A stretch of DNA of 20,627 nt, taken from contig CAYYMX010000017.1 in assembly GCA_964473045.1 (NCBI GenBank), forward strand, positions 1-20,627, read 5' to 3'. Shown piece after piece: positions 1 to 8,135 of this stretch (its first letter is position 1; the number at the start of each line of letters is the position of its first letter). Origin of the DNA: CAYYMX01 sp964473045 (lineage in GTDB: Bacteria > Pseudomonadota > Alphaproteobacteria > Methylaequorales > Methylaequoraceae). The position numbers were made by a program, and so were the translations under genes. A model generated the notes under the pieces. The model had not been told where the DNA came from. It ran no database searches and was given only the letters and a program-made list of their open reading frames with translations.

Positions 1-1239
1 GTAGGAGTTGGTGCTAGTAGGGTGAGAGACATGTTTGAGCAAGGAAAAAAAAATGCTCCATGTATAATTTTTATTGATGAAATAGATGCTGTTGGCAGGC
101 ATAGAGGTGCAGGATTGGGTGGAGGAAATGACGAAAGAGAACAAACTCTTAATCAATTGCTAGTTGAAATGGATGGTTTTGATGCAACAGAAGGAGTAAT
201 TTTAATTGCTGCAACTAACCGCCCTGATGTTCTTGATCCCGCTCTTTTGAGACCCGGAAGATTTGATCGTCAAGTAGTTGTTTCAAACCCTGATATTCAA
301 GGAAGAAACAAGATTTTGGAAGTGCATACTAGGAAATTACCTTTGGCACCAGATGTTGAAATTAACACCATTGCAAGGGGGACACCTGGTTTTTCTGGAG
401 CTGATCTGGCTAATTTGTCAAATGAAGCTGCTCTTCTTGCAGCTAAAAGAAATAAAAGACTTGTTACTATGCGTGAGTTTGAGGATGCGAAGGATAAAGT
501 TCTTATGGGAGCAGAAAGAAGATCAATGGTTATGACACTAAAGGATAAAGAGCTTACTGCTTATCACGAAGCAGGACATGCTTTGGTTGGCATTTTTACT
601 CCTGGAAACGATCCGCTTCATAAGGTAACAGTTATTCCAAGGGGTAGGGCATTAGGTGTAACAATGAATTTGCCAGAAAGAGATAGATATTCCGAGTCCA
701 AAGTTGAAATGAAGGCAAAGTTAGCAATGATGTTTGGTGGAAGGGTTGCTGAAGAAATTATTTTTGGTAAAGAAAATATAACTTCTGGTGCTTCTAATGA
801 TATACTTCAAGCTACAAAAAAAGCTAGAGCAATGGTTGTTGAATGGGGCATGAGTGACCGCCTTGGTCCATTAAGATATGCTGAGAATGAAGAGGATGTT
901 TTTTTAGGTAGATCAGTGACTCATCGAAAAAGCATGTCAGACTATACAGCCAAACTAATTGATGAGGAAGTAAGATTGTTTATTGATAAAGCTGAAATGC
1001 ATGCAAGAAAGATCCTGAAAAAAAATATTAAGCATTTGCACAATTTGGCTAAGGCTTTACTAGAGTTTGAAACATTAAATGGTGATGAAGTAAAGCAAAT
1101 TATAAGTAAAGGAAAACTTAAATTAAATAAACAGACTAACGTTAGTGCAAACAATAAAAAAACTTCTATACCTTTAAATACTAATACAAAAAGAAAATCT
1201 AAAAAAATTGGTCTTAATCCAAATCCTGCAACCTCGTAA
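1..1239 (+). CDS. ftsH: FtsH, ATP-dependent membrane zinc metalloprotease (5' end missing)
   Basis: FtsH is a hexameric inner-membrane AAA+ protease that degrades misfolded membrane proteins and short-lived regulators, in many bacteria including RpoH, which is encoded further on. The frame is open from base 1, so 412 C-terminal residues are visible; the family is usually about 600-650 residues, so the two membrane segments and the Walker A loop lie upstream. Visible are the Walker B segment (IIFIDEIDAVG), the arginine-finger region (RPGRFDRQV), and the zinc site HEAGH at fragment residues 189-193 with a downstream acidic ligand in SGASNDILQAT. The C-terminal tail, about 40 residues, is Lys/Asn-rich and low in complexity. 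folP begins 10 bp after the stop, and the order ftsH-folP-glmM is typical of Alphaproteobacteria. The first ATG at 22 is internal, not the start. Confidence 0.97.
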   Translation, partial: VGVGASRVRDMFEQGKKNAPCIIFIDEIDAVGRHRGAGLGGGNDEREQTLNQLLVEMDGFDATEGVILIAATNRPDVLDPALLRPGRFDRQVVVSNPDIQGRNKILEVHTRKLPLAPDVEINTIARGTPGFSGADLANLSNEAALLAAKRNKRLVTMREFEDAKDKVLMGAERRSMVMTLKDKELTAYHEAGHALVGIFTPGNDPLHKVTVIPRGRALGVTMNLPERDRYSESKVEMKAKLAMMFGGRVAEEIIFGKENITSGASNDILQATKKARAMVVEWGMSDRLGPLRYAENEEDVFLGRSVTHRKSMSDYTAKLIDEEVRLFIDKAEMHARKILKKNIKHLHNLAKALLEFETLNGDEVKQIISKGKLKLNKQTNVSANNKKTSIPLNTNTKRKSKKIGLNPNPATS

Positions 1240-1249
1240 TAAGTAAGTC

Positions 1250-2326
1250 TTGAGTAATGGTAATAAATATTATTTAAGGCCAACTGGACTTGTTACACCT
1301 GAAGAAGGTTATAAATTAAGTAAAAATTCTAATGCATTCAATATTGAATATGCCTATTTTACTTCAGTCGAACTGATACAAAGAAGTTCAAAGTCAATTT
1401 TAAAGAAAAACTTTTTATTTAATGATTTTATAAAATATATTAAAAAAAAAAAAAATCTAATAATCGCAGATCTTTTTTCTTCTCTCATACAAAAGAGAAA
1501 AAGCTTTTTAAAAGGAAAAAAATTTTTTTCAAACAAAAAAGTTTTTATTTTTGGTATTTTAAACATTACTCCTGATAGTTTTTCAGATGGAGGAGAGTTT
1601 TTTACCCCAAAAAAAGCACTTATTAGTGCAAAAAGAATGATTCTTGAAGGGGCTGATTTTATTGATATTGGAGGAGAATCAACACGTCCAGGTGCTTCCA
1701 AAATTGATCCTAGTGAAGAAATTCTTCGTATTATGCCAGTAGTTCAAGCATTAAATAATGAAAAAATTAATTTTTCTGTAGACTCAAGAAACTCTTCAAC
1801 TATGGAAATGTCAATTTTATCTGGTGCAAAAATGATAAACGATGTAAGTGCACTGACTAATGACTCTAAAAGTTTAGACGTTATAAAAAATTATGATGTT
1901 CCTGTTATATTAATGCATATGCCTGGAAATCCAAAAAATATGATGAAAAAAAATCTTTATAATAATGTTTCATTAGATGTTTATGACTTTTTAGAAGAAA
2001 GAGTTCAATATTGTAGAGCATTAGGTATAAAAAAAGAAAACTTAATTATAGATCCAGGAATTGGTTTTGGAAAAAATTGTCAACAAAACTCTGAAATATT
2101 AAAGAATTTATCATTATTTCATTTAATTGGCTGTCCGATAATGCTAGGTGTTTCACGTAAAAGGTTTATTTCAGAAATTACTAATGAAGATGATCCTAAA
2201 AATAGACTTGGTGGAACAATGGCAGCAACATTCTCTGCAATAAGGCAAGGTGTGCAAATTCATAGAGTACATGATGTTAAAGAGTTATCACAAGCTTTAA
2301 AAGTTTTTGAAAAAATATATTGTTGA
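1250..2326 (+). CDS. folP: Dihydropteroate synthase with N-terminal extension
   Basis: FolP condenses 6-hydroxymethyl-dihydropterin diphosphate with p-aminobenzoate to give dihydropteroate in folate synthesis, in the cytoplasm. The TIM-barrel enzyme spans about residues 97-358, with the conserved loops ILNITPDSFSDGG (from 103), DIGGESTRPG (from 139), a SVDSRN segment, NDVSAL, DPGIGFGK and GVSRKRF, and ends in the RVHDV motif. About 95 residues precede this; a start with the pattern YLRPTGLV is, from memory, usual for alphaproteobacterial FolP, so the extension seems genuine. The start is TTG at 1250: an in-frame stop lies two codons upstream, and the next in-frame Met (residue 130) is already inside the barrel. 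The extension contains a run of 14 A (1442-1455) coding for four Lys and Asn. The stop shares its last base with the glmM start codon (TGATG). Confidence 0.95.
   Translation: MSNGNKYYLRPTGLVTPEEGYKLSKNSNAFNIEYAYFTSVELIQRSSKSILKKNFLFNDFIKYIKKKKNLIIADLFSSLIQKRKSFLKGKKFFSNKKVFIFGILNITPDSFSDGGEFFTPKKALISAKRMILEGADFIDIGGESTRPGASKIDPSEEILRIMPVVQALNNEKINFSVDSRNSSTMEMSILSGAKMINDVSALTNDSKSLDVIKNYDVPVILMHMPGNPKNMMKKNLYNNVSLDVYDFLEERVQYCRALGIKKENLIIDPGIGFGKNCQQNSEILKNLSLFHLIGCPIMLGVSRKRFISEITNEDDPKNRLGGTMAATFSAIRQGVQIHRVHDVKELSQALKVFEKIYC
1442..1455 (+). repeat. A14 homopolymer inside folP
   Basis: Fourteen consecutive A within the folP N-terminal extension, read as four Lys codons and the first two bases of an Asn codon. 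Frame is kept on both sides in this assembly. A tract of this length is prone to polymerase slippage, both in vivo and in sequencing, and any change not divisible by three would remove the catalytic domain. Confidence 0.9.
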
Positions 2327-3666
2327 TGAAAAAAAAATTTTTCGGAACTGATGGGATTAGAGGGGTTGCAAATAAATATCCAATTACCCCCTCATTTTTA
2401 TATGAACTAGCAATAGCTATTGCAAATGTTAAAGAAAAAAAATGTAATATATTAATTGGTCGAGATACTCGAGTTTCTGGAGAAATGATTGAGAATTCAA
2501 TTATTTCTGGCTTTGAATCTGTTGGTTCTAATTGTGATAGCTTAGAAATTGTATCAACGCCAATGCTTTCATTTTATACTAAGTTATTAAGATATGATTT
2601 TGGTATAATGATTTCTGCTTCACATAATCCTTATACAGATAATGGAATTAAAATTTTTAAGAAAAATGGTGAAAAACTATCTGACAAAGAAGAGTTAACA
2701 ATAGAAAAGAATTTAAAACATGTTTCTGCTGAAGAAAAGAAATTTTTTAGCTATAAGAAGAAGAAGAAAATTAATTTTGATGAATATAAAAGATTTATTT
2801 TAAAATGTCTTCCTAACAAGATTAACCTTAAAAATTTCTCAATTTTTTTAGATTGTGCAAATGGTTCATTAAGTAAAATAGCCCCTAAATTTTTTAGAGA
2901 ACTTGGGGCTAACGTAATAGTACATGGGTGCAGGCCAAATGGAACAAATATAAACAAAAATTGTGGTGCTTTATACCCAGAAAAGTTGTCTTTGTTGACA
3001 TTAAAAAATAATGCAGATATTGGTTTATCATTTGATGGCGATGCCGATAGAGTGATTATATCTGATGAAAAAGGGAATATTTTTGATGGAGATGTTCTGT
3101 TATCAATAATTTCAAGTTACTTAAATCTTAGCGGTCTGCTAAAAAACAAGGCACTAGTTACAACTTATATGTCTAATTTAGGTTTTAGAAAATTTATTAA
3201 AGATTCTGGTATTAAACTATTTTTAACTAAGGTTGGTGATAGATATGTTGTTGAAGAAATGAAAAAAACTGACTCTATTCTTGGTGGTGAACAATCAGGA
3301 CATGTGATATTTTCTGAAAATGGATTTTGTGGAGATGGAATATTAACATCATTATTTGTTATATGTATTTTGTTCAACCGAAAATGTAAATTATCTACCC
3401 TTGGAAAATTCTACAAGAAAACACCACAAAAATTAGTTAATTTAAAATTAAAATCTGATTCAAGATTAGTAGAAAAAAACAAAGATTTAAAAAAAATTAT
3501 TAATAACTTTTTATCTTGTTATGAAGATGATTGCGATATTTTAATTCGAAAATCTGGAACGGAAAACCTTCTCAGAGTTATGGTGCAATCTAGAAAAAAA
3601 AGCACTTTAAATAATATTATGTCTAGTTTGTTAAGCGAAATTGAAAAGATTGATAATGCCCATTAA
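2326..3666 (+). CDS. glmM: Phosphoglucosamine mutase
   Basis: GlmM converts glucosamine-6-phosphate to glucosamine-1-phosphate on the way to UDP-GlcNAc, the precursor of peptidoglycan and lipid A. The 446-residue length is normal. Visible are the N-terminal FGTDGIRG motif (residues 6-13), the phospho-serine loop SASHNP with the catalytic Ser near 99, the Mg-binding loop DGDADR (237-242), the substrate loop GGEQSGH, and the C-terminal phosphate-binding loop RKSGTENLLR (408-417). The ATG at 2326 is chosen because it yields the usual MKKKFFGTDG beginning; two in-frame TTG codons just upstream (2320 and 2323) are less likely. It overlaps the folP stop by one base and the thiD start by 11 bp, so translational coupling in a folP-glmM-thiD message is likely. 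Confidence 0.97.
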   Translation: MKKKFFGTDGIRGVANKYPITPSFLYELAIAIANVKEKKCNILIGRDTRVSGEMIENSIISGFESVGSNCDSLEIVSTPMLSFYTKLLRYDFGIMISASHNPYTDNGIKIFKKNGEKLSDKEELTIEKNLKHVSAEEKKFFSYKKKKKINFDEYKRFILKCLPNKINLKNFSIFLDCANGSLSKIAPKFFRELGANVIVHGCRPNGTNINKNCGALYPEKLSLLTLKNNADIGLSFDGDADRVIISDEKGNIFDGDVLLSIISSYLNLSGLLKNKALVTTYMSNLGFRKFIKDSGIKLFLTKVGDRYVVEEMKKTDSILGGEQSGHVIFSENGFCGDGILTSLFVICILFNRKCKLSTLGKFYKKTPQKLVNLKLKSDSRLVEKNKDLKKIINNFLSCYEDDCDILIRKSGTENLLRVMVQSRKKSTLNNIMSSLLSEIEKIDNAH

Positions 3667-4444
3667 GAGACGATTAACAATTCTTTCTGTGGCAGGTAGT
3701 GATAATTCTTCTGGAGCTGGAATTCAAGCTGATATAAAAACCTCTGAAGCGTTAAATGCTTATTGTCTTACGGCACTAACAGCCGTAACATCTCAAAATT
3801 CCAAAAGTTTTTTAGAGTATTTTATATTGCCACCCAATCTTGTTATATCTCAAATAGTTTCATTGTTAGATGAATACAAAGTTGATGCGATAAAAATTGG
3901 ATTGATACCTAGTCTAAAGCTAGCTAACTTTCTTTTTGAATTGATTTTTAATAGATTAAATAAAATACCAATTGTTGTTGATCCAATTTATAAATCAACT
4001 ACAGGCAAAACTTTTTTTGAAAAAAGCCAATATTTATCTGTATATAAAAAATTGGCTAAAATTTCTACAGTTATTACTCCTAATCTCTATGAAGCTAGGT
4101 TGCTTTCCAGATTTGAGAAAAAAAATAATTCAAATATTCAAACTTTACTTGTACCAATTTATGAATTATTTGATACTTCCGTTCTTATTACTGGGGGAGA
4201 CAATGATGATTTATATTCAAATGATTTTTTATTAGCTGATAACAAAATTACTGTGCTTAAATCAAAGAAAAAGAAAACAAAAAATACTCACGGATCTGGT
4301 TGTACGTTTTCTACTGCTTTAGCAATCCATCTTGCAAAGGGATTTAGTCTAGTTGAATCAGCAAAAAGATCAAAAAAATTTATAATAGAGGGTATAAAAA
4401 GAGCCCCAAAATTTAATTTAGCTTATGGACCAATAGGACATTAA
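3656..4444 (+). CDS. thiD: Hydroxymethylpyrimidine / phosphomethylpyrimidine kinase
   Basis: ThiD phosphorylates HMP and HMP-phosphate to HMP-diphosphate, the pyrimidine half of thiamine. It is a ribokinase-fold enzyme of 262 residues, the usual size. The substrate loop GSDNSSGAGIQAD is at residues 14-26, PNLYEA lies mid-protein, and the anion-hole/catalytic loop THGSGCTFS is at 211-219 with the family Cys at 216. The ATG at 3656 overlaps the glmM end by 11 bp; an upstream TTG at 3641 would add five residues and is less likely. The 3' end overlaps the tail of convergent thiC by 4 bp, so the kinase and the synthase for the same pyrimidine sit tail to tail. thiD after glmM is a common alphaproteobacterial order. 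Confidence 0.95.
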   Translation: MPIKRRLTILSVAGSDNSSGAGIQADIKTSEALNAYCLTALTAVTSQNSKSFLEYFILPPNLVISQIVSLLDEYKVDAIKIGLIPSLKLANFLFELIFNRLNKIPIVVDPIYKSTTGKTFFEKSQYLSVYKKLAKISTVITPNLYEARLLSRFEKKNNSNIQTLLVPIYELFDTSVLITGGDNDDLYSNDFLLADNKITVLKSKKKKTKNTHGSGCTFSTALAIHLAKGFSLVESAKRSKKFIIEGIKRAPKFNLAYGPIGH

Positions 4445-6222
4445 TTTGAATTTAGATAAATTTCCCCCCCTAACTCTTTAAACTTTTTTGACATTTTTTT
4501 TTTCCCTTCTAATGCTTTGTTTTTTACCTCATGAGAAATTTTCATGGAACAGAACTTTGGCCCACACATAGAACAAAAGTGAGCTAATTTTGCTCCTTCT
4601 GCAGGCAAGGTTTGATCGTGAAAATTTTTGGCTGTTTCTGGGTCTAAAGAAAGATTAAACTGGTCTTTCCATCTGAATTCAAACCTTGCTTTGGAGAGTG
4701 CATAATCTCGAAAATAAGCACTTTTGTTTCCTCTTGCTAAATCAGCTGCGTGTGCGGCTATTTTGTAGGTTATAACACCTATTTTTACATCTTCTTTATT
4801 AGGTAACCCAAGATGTTCTTTTGGAGTAACATAGCATAACATTGATGTGCCATACCATCCAATCATAGCAGCCCCGATTGCACTAGTAATATGATCGTAT
4901 CCTGGTGCAATGTCAGTAGTAAGTGGCCCAAGCGTGTAAAATGGAGCATGCATACAATGTTTTTCTTGTTCTGTCATATTTTCTTTAATTAAATGCATAG
5001 GTACATGACCAGGACCTTCAATCATTACTTGAACATTATTTTTCCAAGAAATTTTTGTTAGTTCACCAAGTGTTTTTAGTTCAGAGAATTGTGCTTCATC
5101 ATTAGCATCGTTAATTGAACCAGGTCTTAAACCATCTCCAAGGGAAAATGTAATGTCATAAGTCTTCATTATTTGACATATTTCTTCAAAATTTGTGTAT
5201 AAAAAACTTTCTTTATGGTGGGCAAGGCACCACTTTGCAATAATAGAACCTCCTCTTGAAACTATTCCAGTTAATCTGTCAATTGTTAAAGGTATGTAGT
5301 GTAAACGAACTCCAGCATGGATTGTAAAATAATCAACACCTTGCTCTGCTTGTTCAATAAGTGTTTCTCTAAAAATTTCCCATGTTAATTCTTCTGGAAT
5401 TCCGCCAACTTTTTCAAGTGCTTGATAAATAGGAACTGTTCCTATTGGTACTGGTGAGTTTCTTATAATCCACTCACGAACTTCATGAATATTTTTTCCA
5501 GTAGAAAGATCCATCACGGTATCACTGCCCCATCGAATTGCCCAAACTAATTTTTCTATTTCATCATAAATACTTGATAATATAGAAGAGTTACCAATAT
5601 TAGCATTAATTTTTACTAAAAAATTTTTTCCAATAACCATTGGTTCTAATTCAGTGTGGTTTATGTTAGATGGAATAATTGCCCTTCCATTTGCAATTTC
5701 ATTTCTGACAAACTCAGGTGTTATAAGGTCCAATTTTTTTCCAAGAAATTTTTCTCTTCCTTCATTCTCTCTGATTGCACAAAATTCCATTTCTTCAGTA
5801 ATTAGTTTGTTTTTTGCAAAAAACATTTGAGTAATTTCACCTTTAGTATCCTTTTTTAAAATACTTGAACTTTTATTTGGAAAACATTTAATATCTTGTG
5901 TTTTTTTTTCTAAAAACTGAAGGTTTGTCTTGTTTTTCTGAGTAACTCCATTCCTATTTTTTAACCAATCAGATCTTATTTTTTTTAAACCACTATCGTA
6001 ATCATGTTTGTAGTTCGGATCAGAATACAATCCAGATGTATCATAAACAATTAAATCTTCTACTTCTTTGTCATCAAGAGAAATTTTTCGCATTCCTACA
6101 TTCACATCATTGAAAATCTTTCCACGAAAATATACTTTTTGAGATCTAGGAAAAGTTTTTTTAAAAAAATCCTTTTCCTTTTGATTTGTTTTAATGATAC
6201 GTTTATTAACCTTTTTTAACAT
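4441..6222 (-). CDS. thiC: Phosphomethylpyrimidine synthase (HMP-P synthase)
   Basis: ThiC is a radical-SAM-type [4Fe-4S] enzyme that rearranges aminoimidazole ribotide into HMP-phosphate, which ThiD then phosphorylates. It has 593 residues, within the family range. The C-terminal cluster motif CX2CX4C is complete (Cys 550, 553 and 558, in CSMCGPKFC). Long conserved family stretches are present, such as the region with AIRWGSDTVMDLSTG, the segment DYFTIHAGV and IEGPGHVPMH. The ATG at 6220-6222 begins a Lys-rich N-terminus. Only 86 bp separate it from the divergent transporter gene and no THI-box (TPP riboswitch) is recognisable there. The presence of thiC means the cell can make HMP itself if thiG/thiE and the other genes are present elsewhere; most cultured SAR11 lack thiC. 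Confidence 0.97.
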   Translation of the reverse strand: MLKKVNKRIIKTNQKEKDFFKKTFPRSQKVYFRGKIFNDVNVGMRKISLDDKEVEDLIVYDTSGLYSDPNYKHDYDSGLKKIRSDWLKNRNGVTQKNKTNLQFLEKKTQDIKCFPNKSSSILKKDTKGEITQMFFAKNKLITEEMEFCAIRENEGREKFLGKKLDLITPEFVRNEIANGRAIIPSNINHTELEPMVIGKNFLVKINANIGNSSILSSIYDEIEKLVWAIRWGSDTVMDLSTGKNIHEVREWIIRNSPVPIGTVPIYQALEKVGGIPEELTWEIFRETLIEQAEQGVDYFTIHAGVRLHYIPLTIDRLTGIVSRGGSIIAKWCLAHHKESFLYTNFEEICQIMKTYDITFSLGDGLRPGSINDANDEAQFSELKTLGELTKISWKNNVQVMIEGPGHVPMHLIKENMTEQEKHCMHAPFYTLGPLTTDIAPGYDHITSAIGAAMIGWYGTSMLCYVTPKEHLGLPNKEDVKIGVITYKIAAHAADLARGNKSAYFRDYALSKARFEFRWKDQFNLSLDPETAKNFHDQTLPAEGAKLAHFCSMCGPKFCSMKISHEVKNKALEGKKKMSKKFKELGGEIYLNSN

Positions 6223-6308
6223 GATGGAAATTTAATTTAATATTTCTTCTAAAATATTATAGATATATTACAATTTAAAAATAGACTTATTTCTTTTTTT
6301 CTTTGATT
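6223..6308. promoter_or_regulatory. Divergent thiC / SLC13 permease intergenic region
   Basis: These 86 bp must hold the promoters of both divergent genes or their upstream parts. On the minus strand a perfect TATAAT (plus 6256-6261) lies 33 bp before the thiC start, but no convincing -35 hexamer sits 16-18 bp upstream of it. On the plus strand there are AT-rich -10-like words but no clear -35. Neither start has a strong Shine-Dalgarno. No riboswitch-like conserved sequence is visible. Confidence 0.35.
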
Positions 6309-8135
6309 ATGTTTAATTTACATGAAAATACTTTTATTGTTCTTGGGATAATTATTGTTTTTCTTAGCATGGTTCTTTATGCTGTTGAGAAATTTTCTAT
6401 TGTTTTCAAGTCAATTTTAATTCTAACTTTTTTGTTAGTTTTTTTCTCAATTTTTCCTTTTGAGACAGAATCAGGATTGAAACTTCTAGGACCTAAGGTA
6501 ATTTTAAGTGGATTTAGTAATACATCACTTATAACTGTTATCTCACTATTAATACTAGGCCAAGGTGTGGTTCAAACCAGAGTTTTAGATAATTGCGTTT
6601 CAATTTTTTTAAACTTTTTTCCTAATAGTCCCAAAGTCATTATATTTTTGGGACTATTTTTTGTTTTATTTTTAAGTGCTTTTTTAAATAATACACCAGT
6701 TGTAATTATTTTTATTCCAATTATTCAAGGTGTAGCTAAAAATCTTGGTTATCCTTTGGGTAGATTTATGATGCCACTGAGTTTTGTTGCAATACTTGGT
6801 GGTATGACTAGCTTAATAGGTTCAAGTACTAATATTTTAGTCTATAATTCACTTTTAACATATACCGGTATTAAATTAGGTTTTTTTGATTTTACATTTC
6901 CAGGATCAATAATCGCAATTTGCGGCTTTTTCTATGTATTCTTTTTTTCTAAGTATCTTCTTCCTGATAGATCACCAATAGCTAATAAGTTAGTTGAAAA
7001 CTCAGAAAATTTTTTTATTACCCAAATTATTATTCATGAAAAATCATCATTAATTGGAAAAAGTGCTAAAGATGGAAAATTTTCCAATTTAGAAAAGGTT
7101 AAAGTTTTGATGATTCAAAGAGGTGAACATGCTGAACATGGACCTTTTGAAGGTTTTATATTAGAAAAAGGTGATTTACTTGTTATATCAACAAGTAGAG
7201 AATTGCTAACAAAAATTCTATCACAAAACGTTGCCTCAATACCATCTGGTAAATCTAATATAGATAAAGAAATTGATTCTAATCAAATGCTTAGCGAGGC
7301 TATGATAACCCCGTCATCCAGTTTGGTAGGAAATACAATTGAAAATATGAGTTTTAGATATAGGTACAACTGTATAGTTATTGGTCTTCAAAGAAAATCT
7401 AGGATTATAACAAAAAAAATGACAGAACTTCCTCTTGAACCTGGGGATGTATTACTTATTCAAGGAGAAAAGGATGCGATTAAAAATCTAAGATCACAGA
7501 GTGATATTTTGCCTATGGAGTGGGCTACTTCTGAAATTTATAATCGAGATGATGCCAATAAATCATTATTAATATTTGTCTCGGTAGTTTTGTTAGGGGC
7601 ATTAGAGGTTTTTCCATTAGTTGTGGCTGCTCTTTTCGGTGTTTTTTCTATGATACTTTCTAAAATTCTATCAATAAAACAAGTTTTTAGAAATGTAGAT
7701 AATGGCTTATTACTTTTAATTGTAACTTCTCTAGCTTTAGGGAATGTCATTCAAGTTACGGGAACCGCAACTTATTTATCAGACTTGTTATTAAGTTTTT
7801 TACATGATTCATCACCGGTAGTGATAATTTCTTGTTTTTTTCTTTTTGTTTCATTAACCACAAATTTTATCTCCAATAATGCATGTGCAGTTCTATTTGC
7901 TCCAATTGCAATTGATATTGCTCAGAAATTGAATATTGATCCTAAAATATTTGCAATAGCACTTATTTTTGCTGTAAATACCTCATTCATTACACCTTTA
8001 GCTTATCAGACTAACCTTTTGGTTATGGGGCCTGGACATTACAAGTTTATTGATTACGTAAAGTTTGGACTCCCATTAACGTTTTTATGTTGGATTGTTT
8101 TTATGATTATATTCCCATTAATCTATAACTTATGA
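6309..8135 (+). CDS. SLC13/DASS-family anion permease with two RCK-C (TrkA-C) domains
   Basis: This is a predicted sodium-coupled inner-membrane transporter of a divalent anion (dicarboxylate, sulfate or similar). It has 608 residues. Hydrophobic helices fill roughly residues 8-220 and 410-608. Each half carries the Asn-containing signature expected of the family: LNNTPVV (about 127) with GSSTNILV (about 171), and TNFISNNACA in the C-terminal half. Between the halves lie two soluble modules, about 233-303 and 326-398, each ending with the pattern of a TrkA-C/RCK-C domain (LEKGDLLVIS and LEPGDVLLIQG), a known architecture for bacterial SLC13 permeases. ATG 6309 is preferred over TTG 6303. The stop overlaps the serC start as ATGA, so the two are probably co-translated. 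Substrate cannot be read from the sequence. Confidence 0.88.
   Translation: MFNLHENTFIVLGIIIVFLSMVLYAVEKFSIVFKSILILTFLLVFFSIFPFETESGLKLLGPKVILSGFSNTSLITVISLLILGQGVVQTRVLDNCVSIFLNFFPNSPKVIIFLGLFFVLFLSAFLNNTPVVIIFIPIIQGVAKNLGYPLGRFMMPLSFVAILGGMTSLIGSSTNILVYNSLLTYTGIKLGFFDFTFPGSIIAICGFFYVFFFSKYLLPDRSPIANKLVENSENFFITQIIIHEKSSLIGKSAKDGKFSNLEKVKVLMIQRGEHAEHGPFEGFILEKGDLLVISTSRELLTKILSQNVASIPSGKSNIDKEIDSNQMLSEAMITPSSSLVGNTIENMSFRYRYNCIVIGLQRKSRIITKKMTELPLEPGDVLLIQGEKDAIKNLRSQSDILPMEWATSEIYNRDDANKSLLIFVSVVLLGALEVFPLVVAALFGVFSMILSKILSIKQVFRNVDNGLLLLIVTSLALGNVIQVTGTATYLSDLLLSFLHDSSPVVIISCFFLFVSLTTNFISNNACAVLFAPIAIDIAQKLNIDPKIFAIALIFAVNTSFITPLAYQTNLLVMGPGHYKFIDYVKFGLPLTFLCWIVFMIIFPLIYNL

Noticed and set aside
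942..1283. Minus-strand open frame opposite the ftsH end and folP start
   Set aside because: It is antisense to two genes with clear family motifs, has no family resemblance and follows their codon structure.
1354..1701. Minus-strand open frame of 115 codons opposite folP
   Set aside because: It is a shadow of folP; its Phe/Lys-rich content mirrors the A/T tracts on the coding strand.
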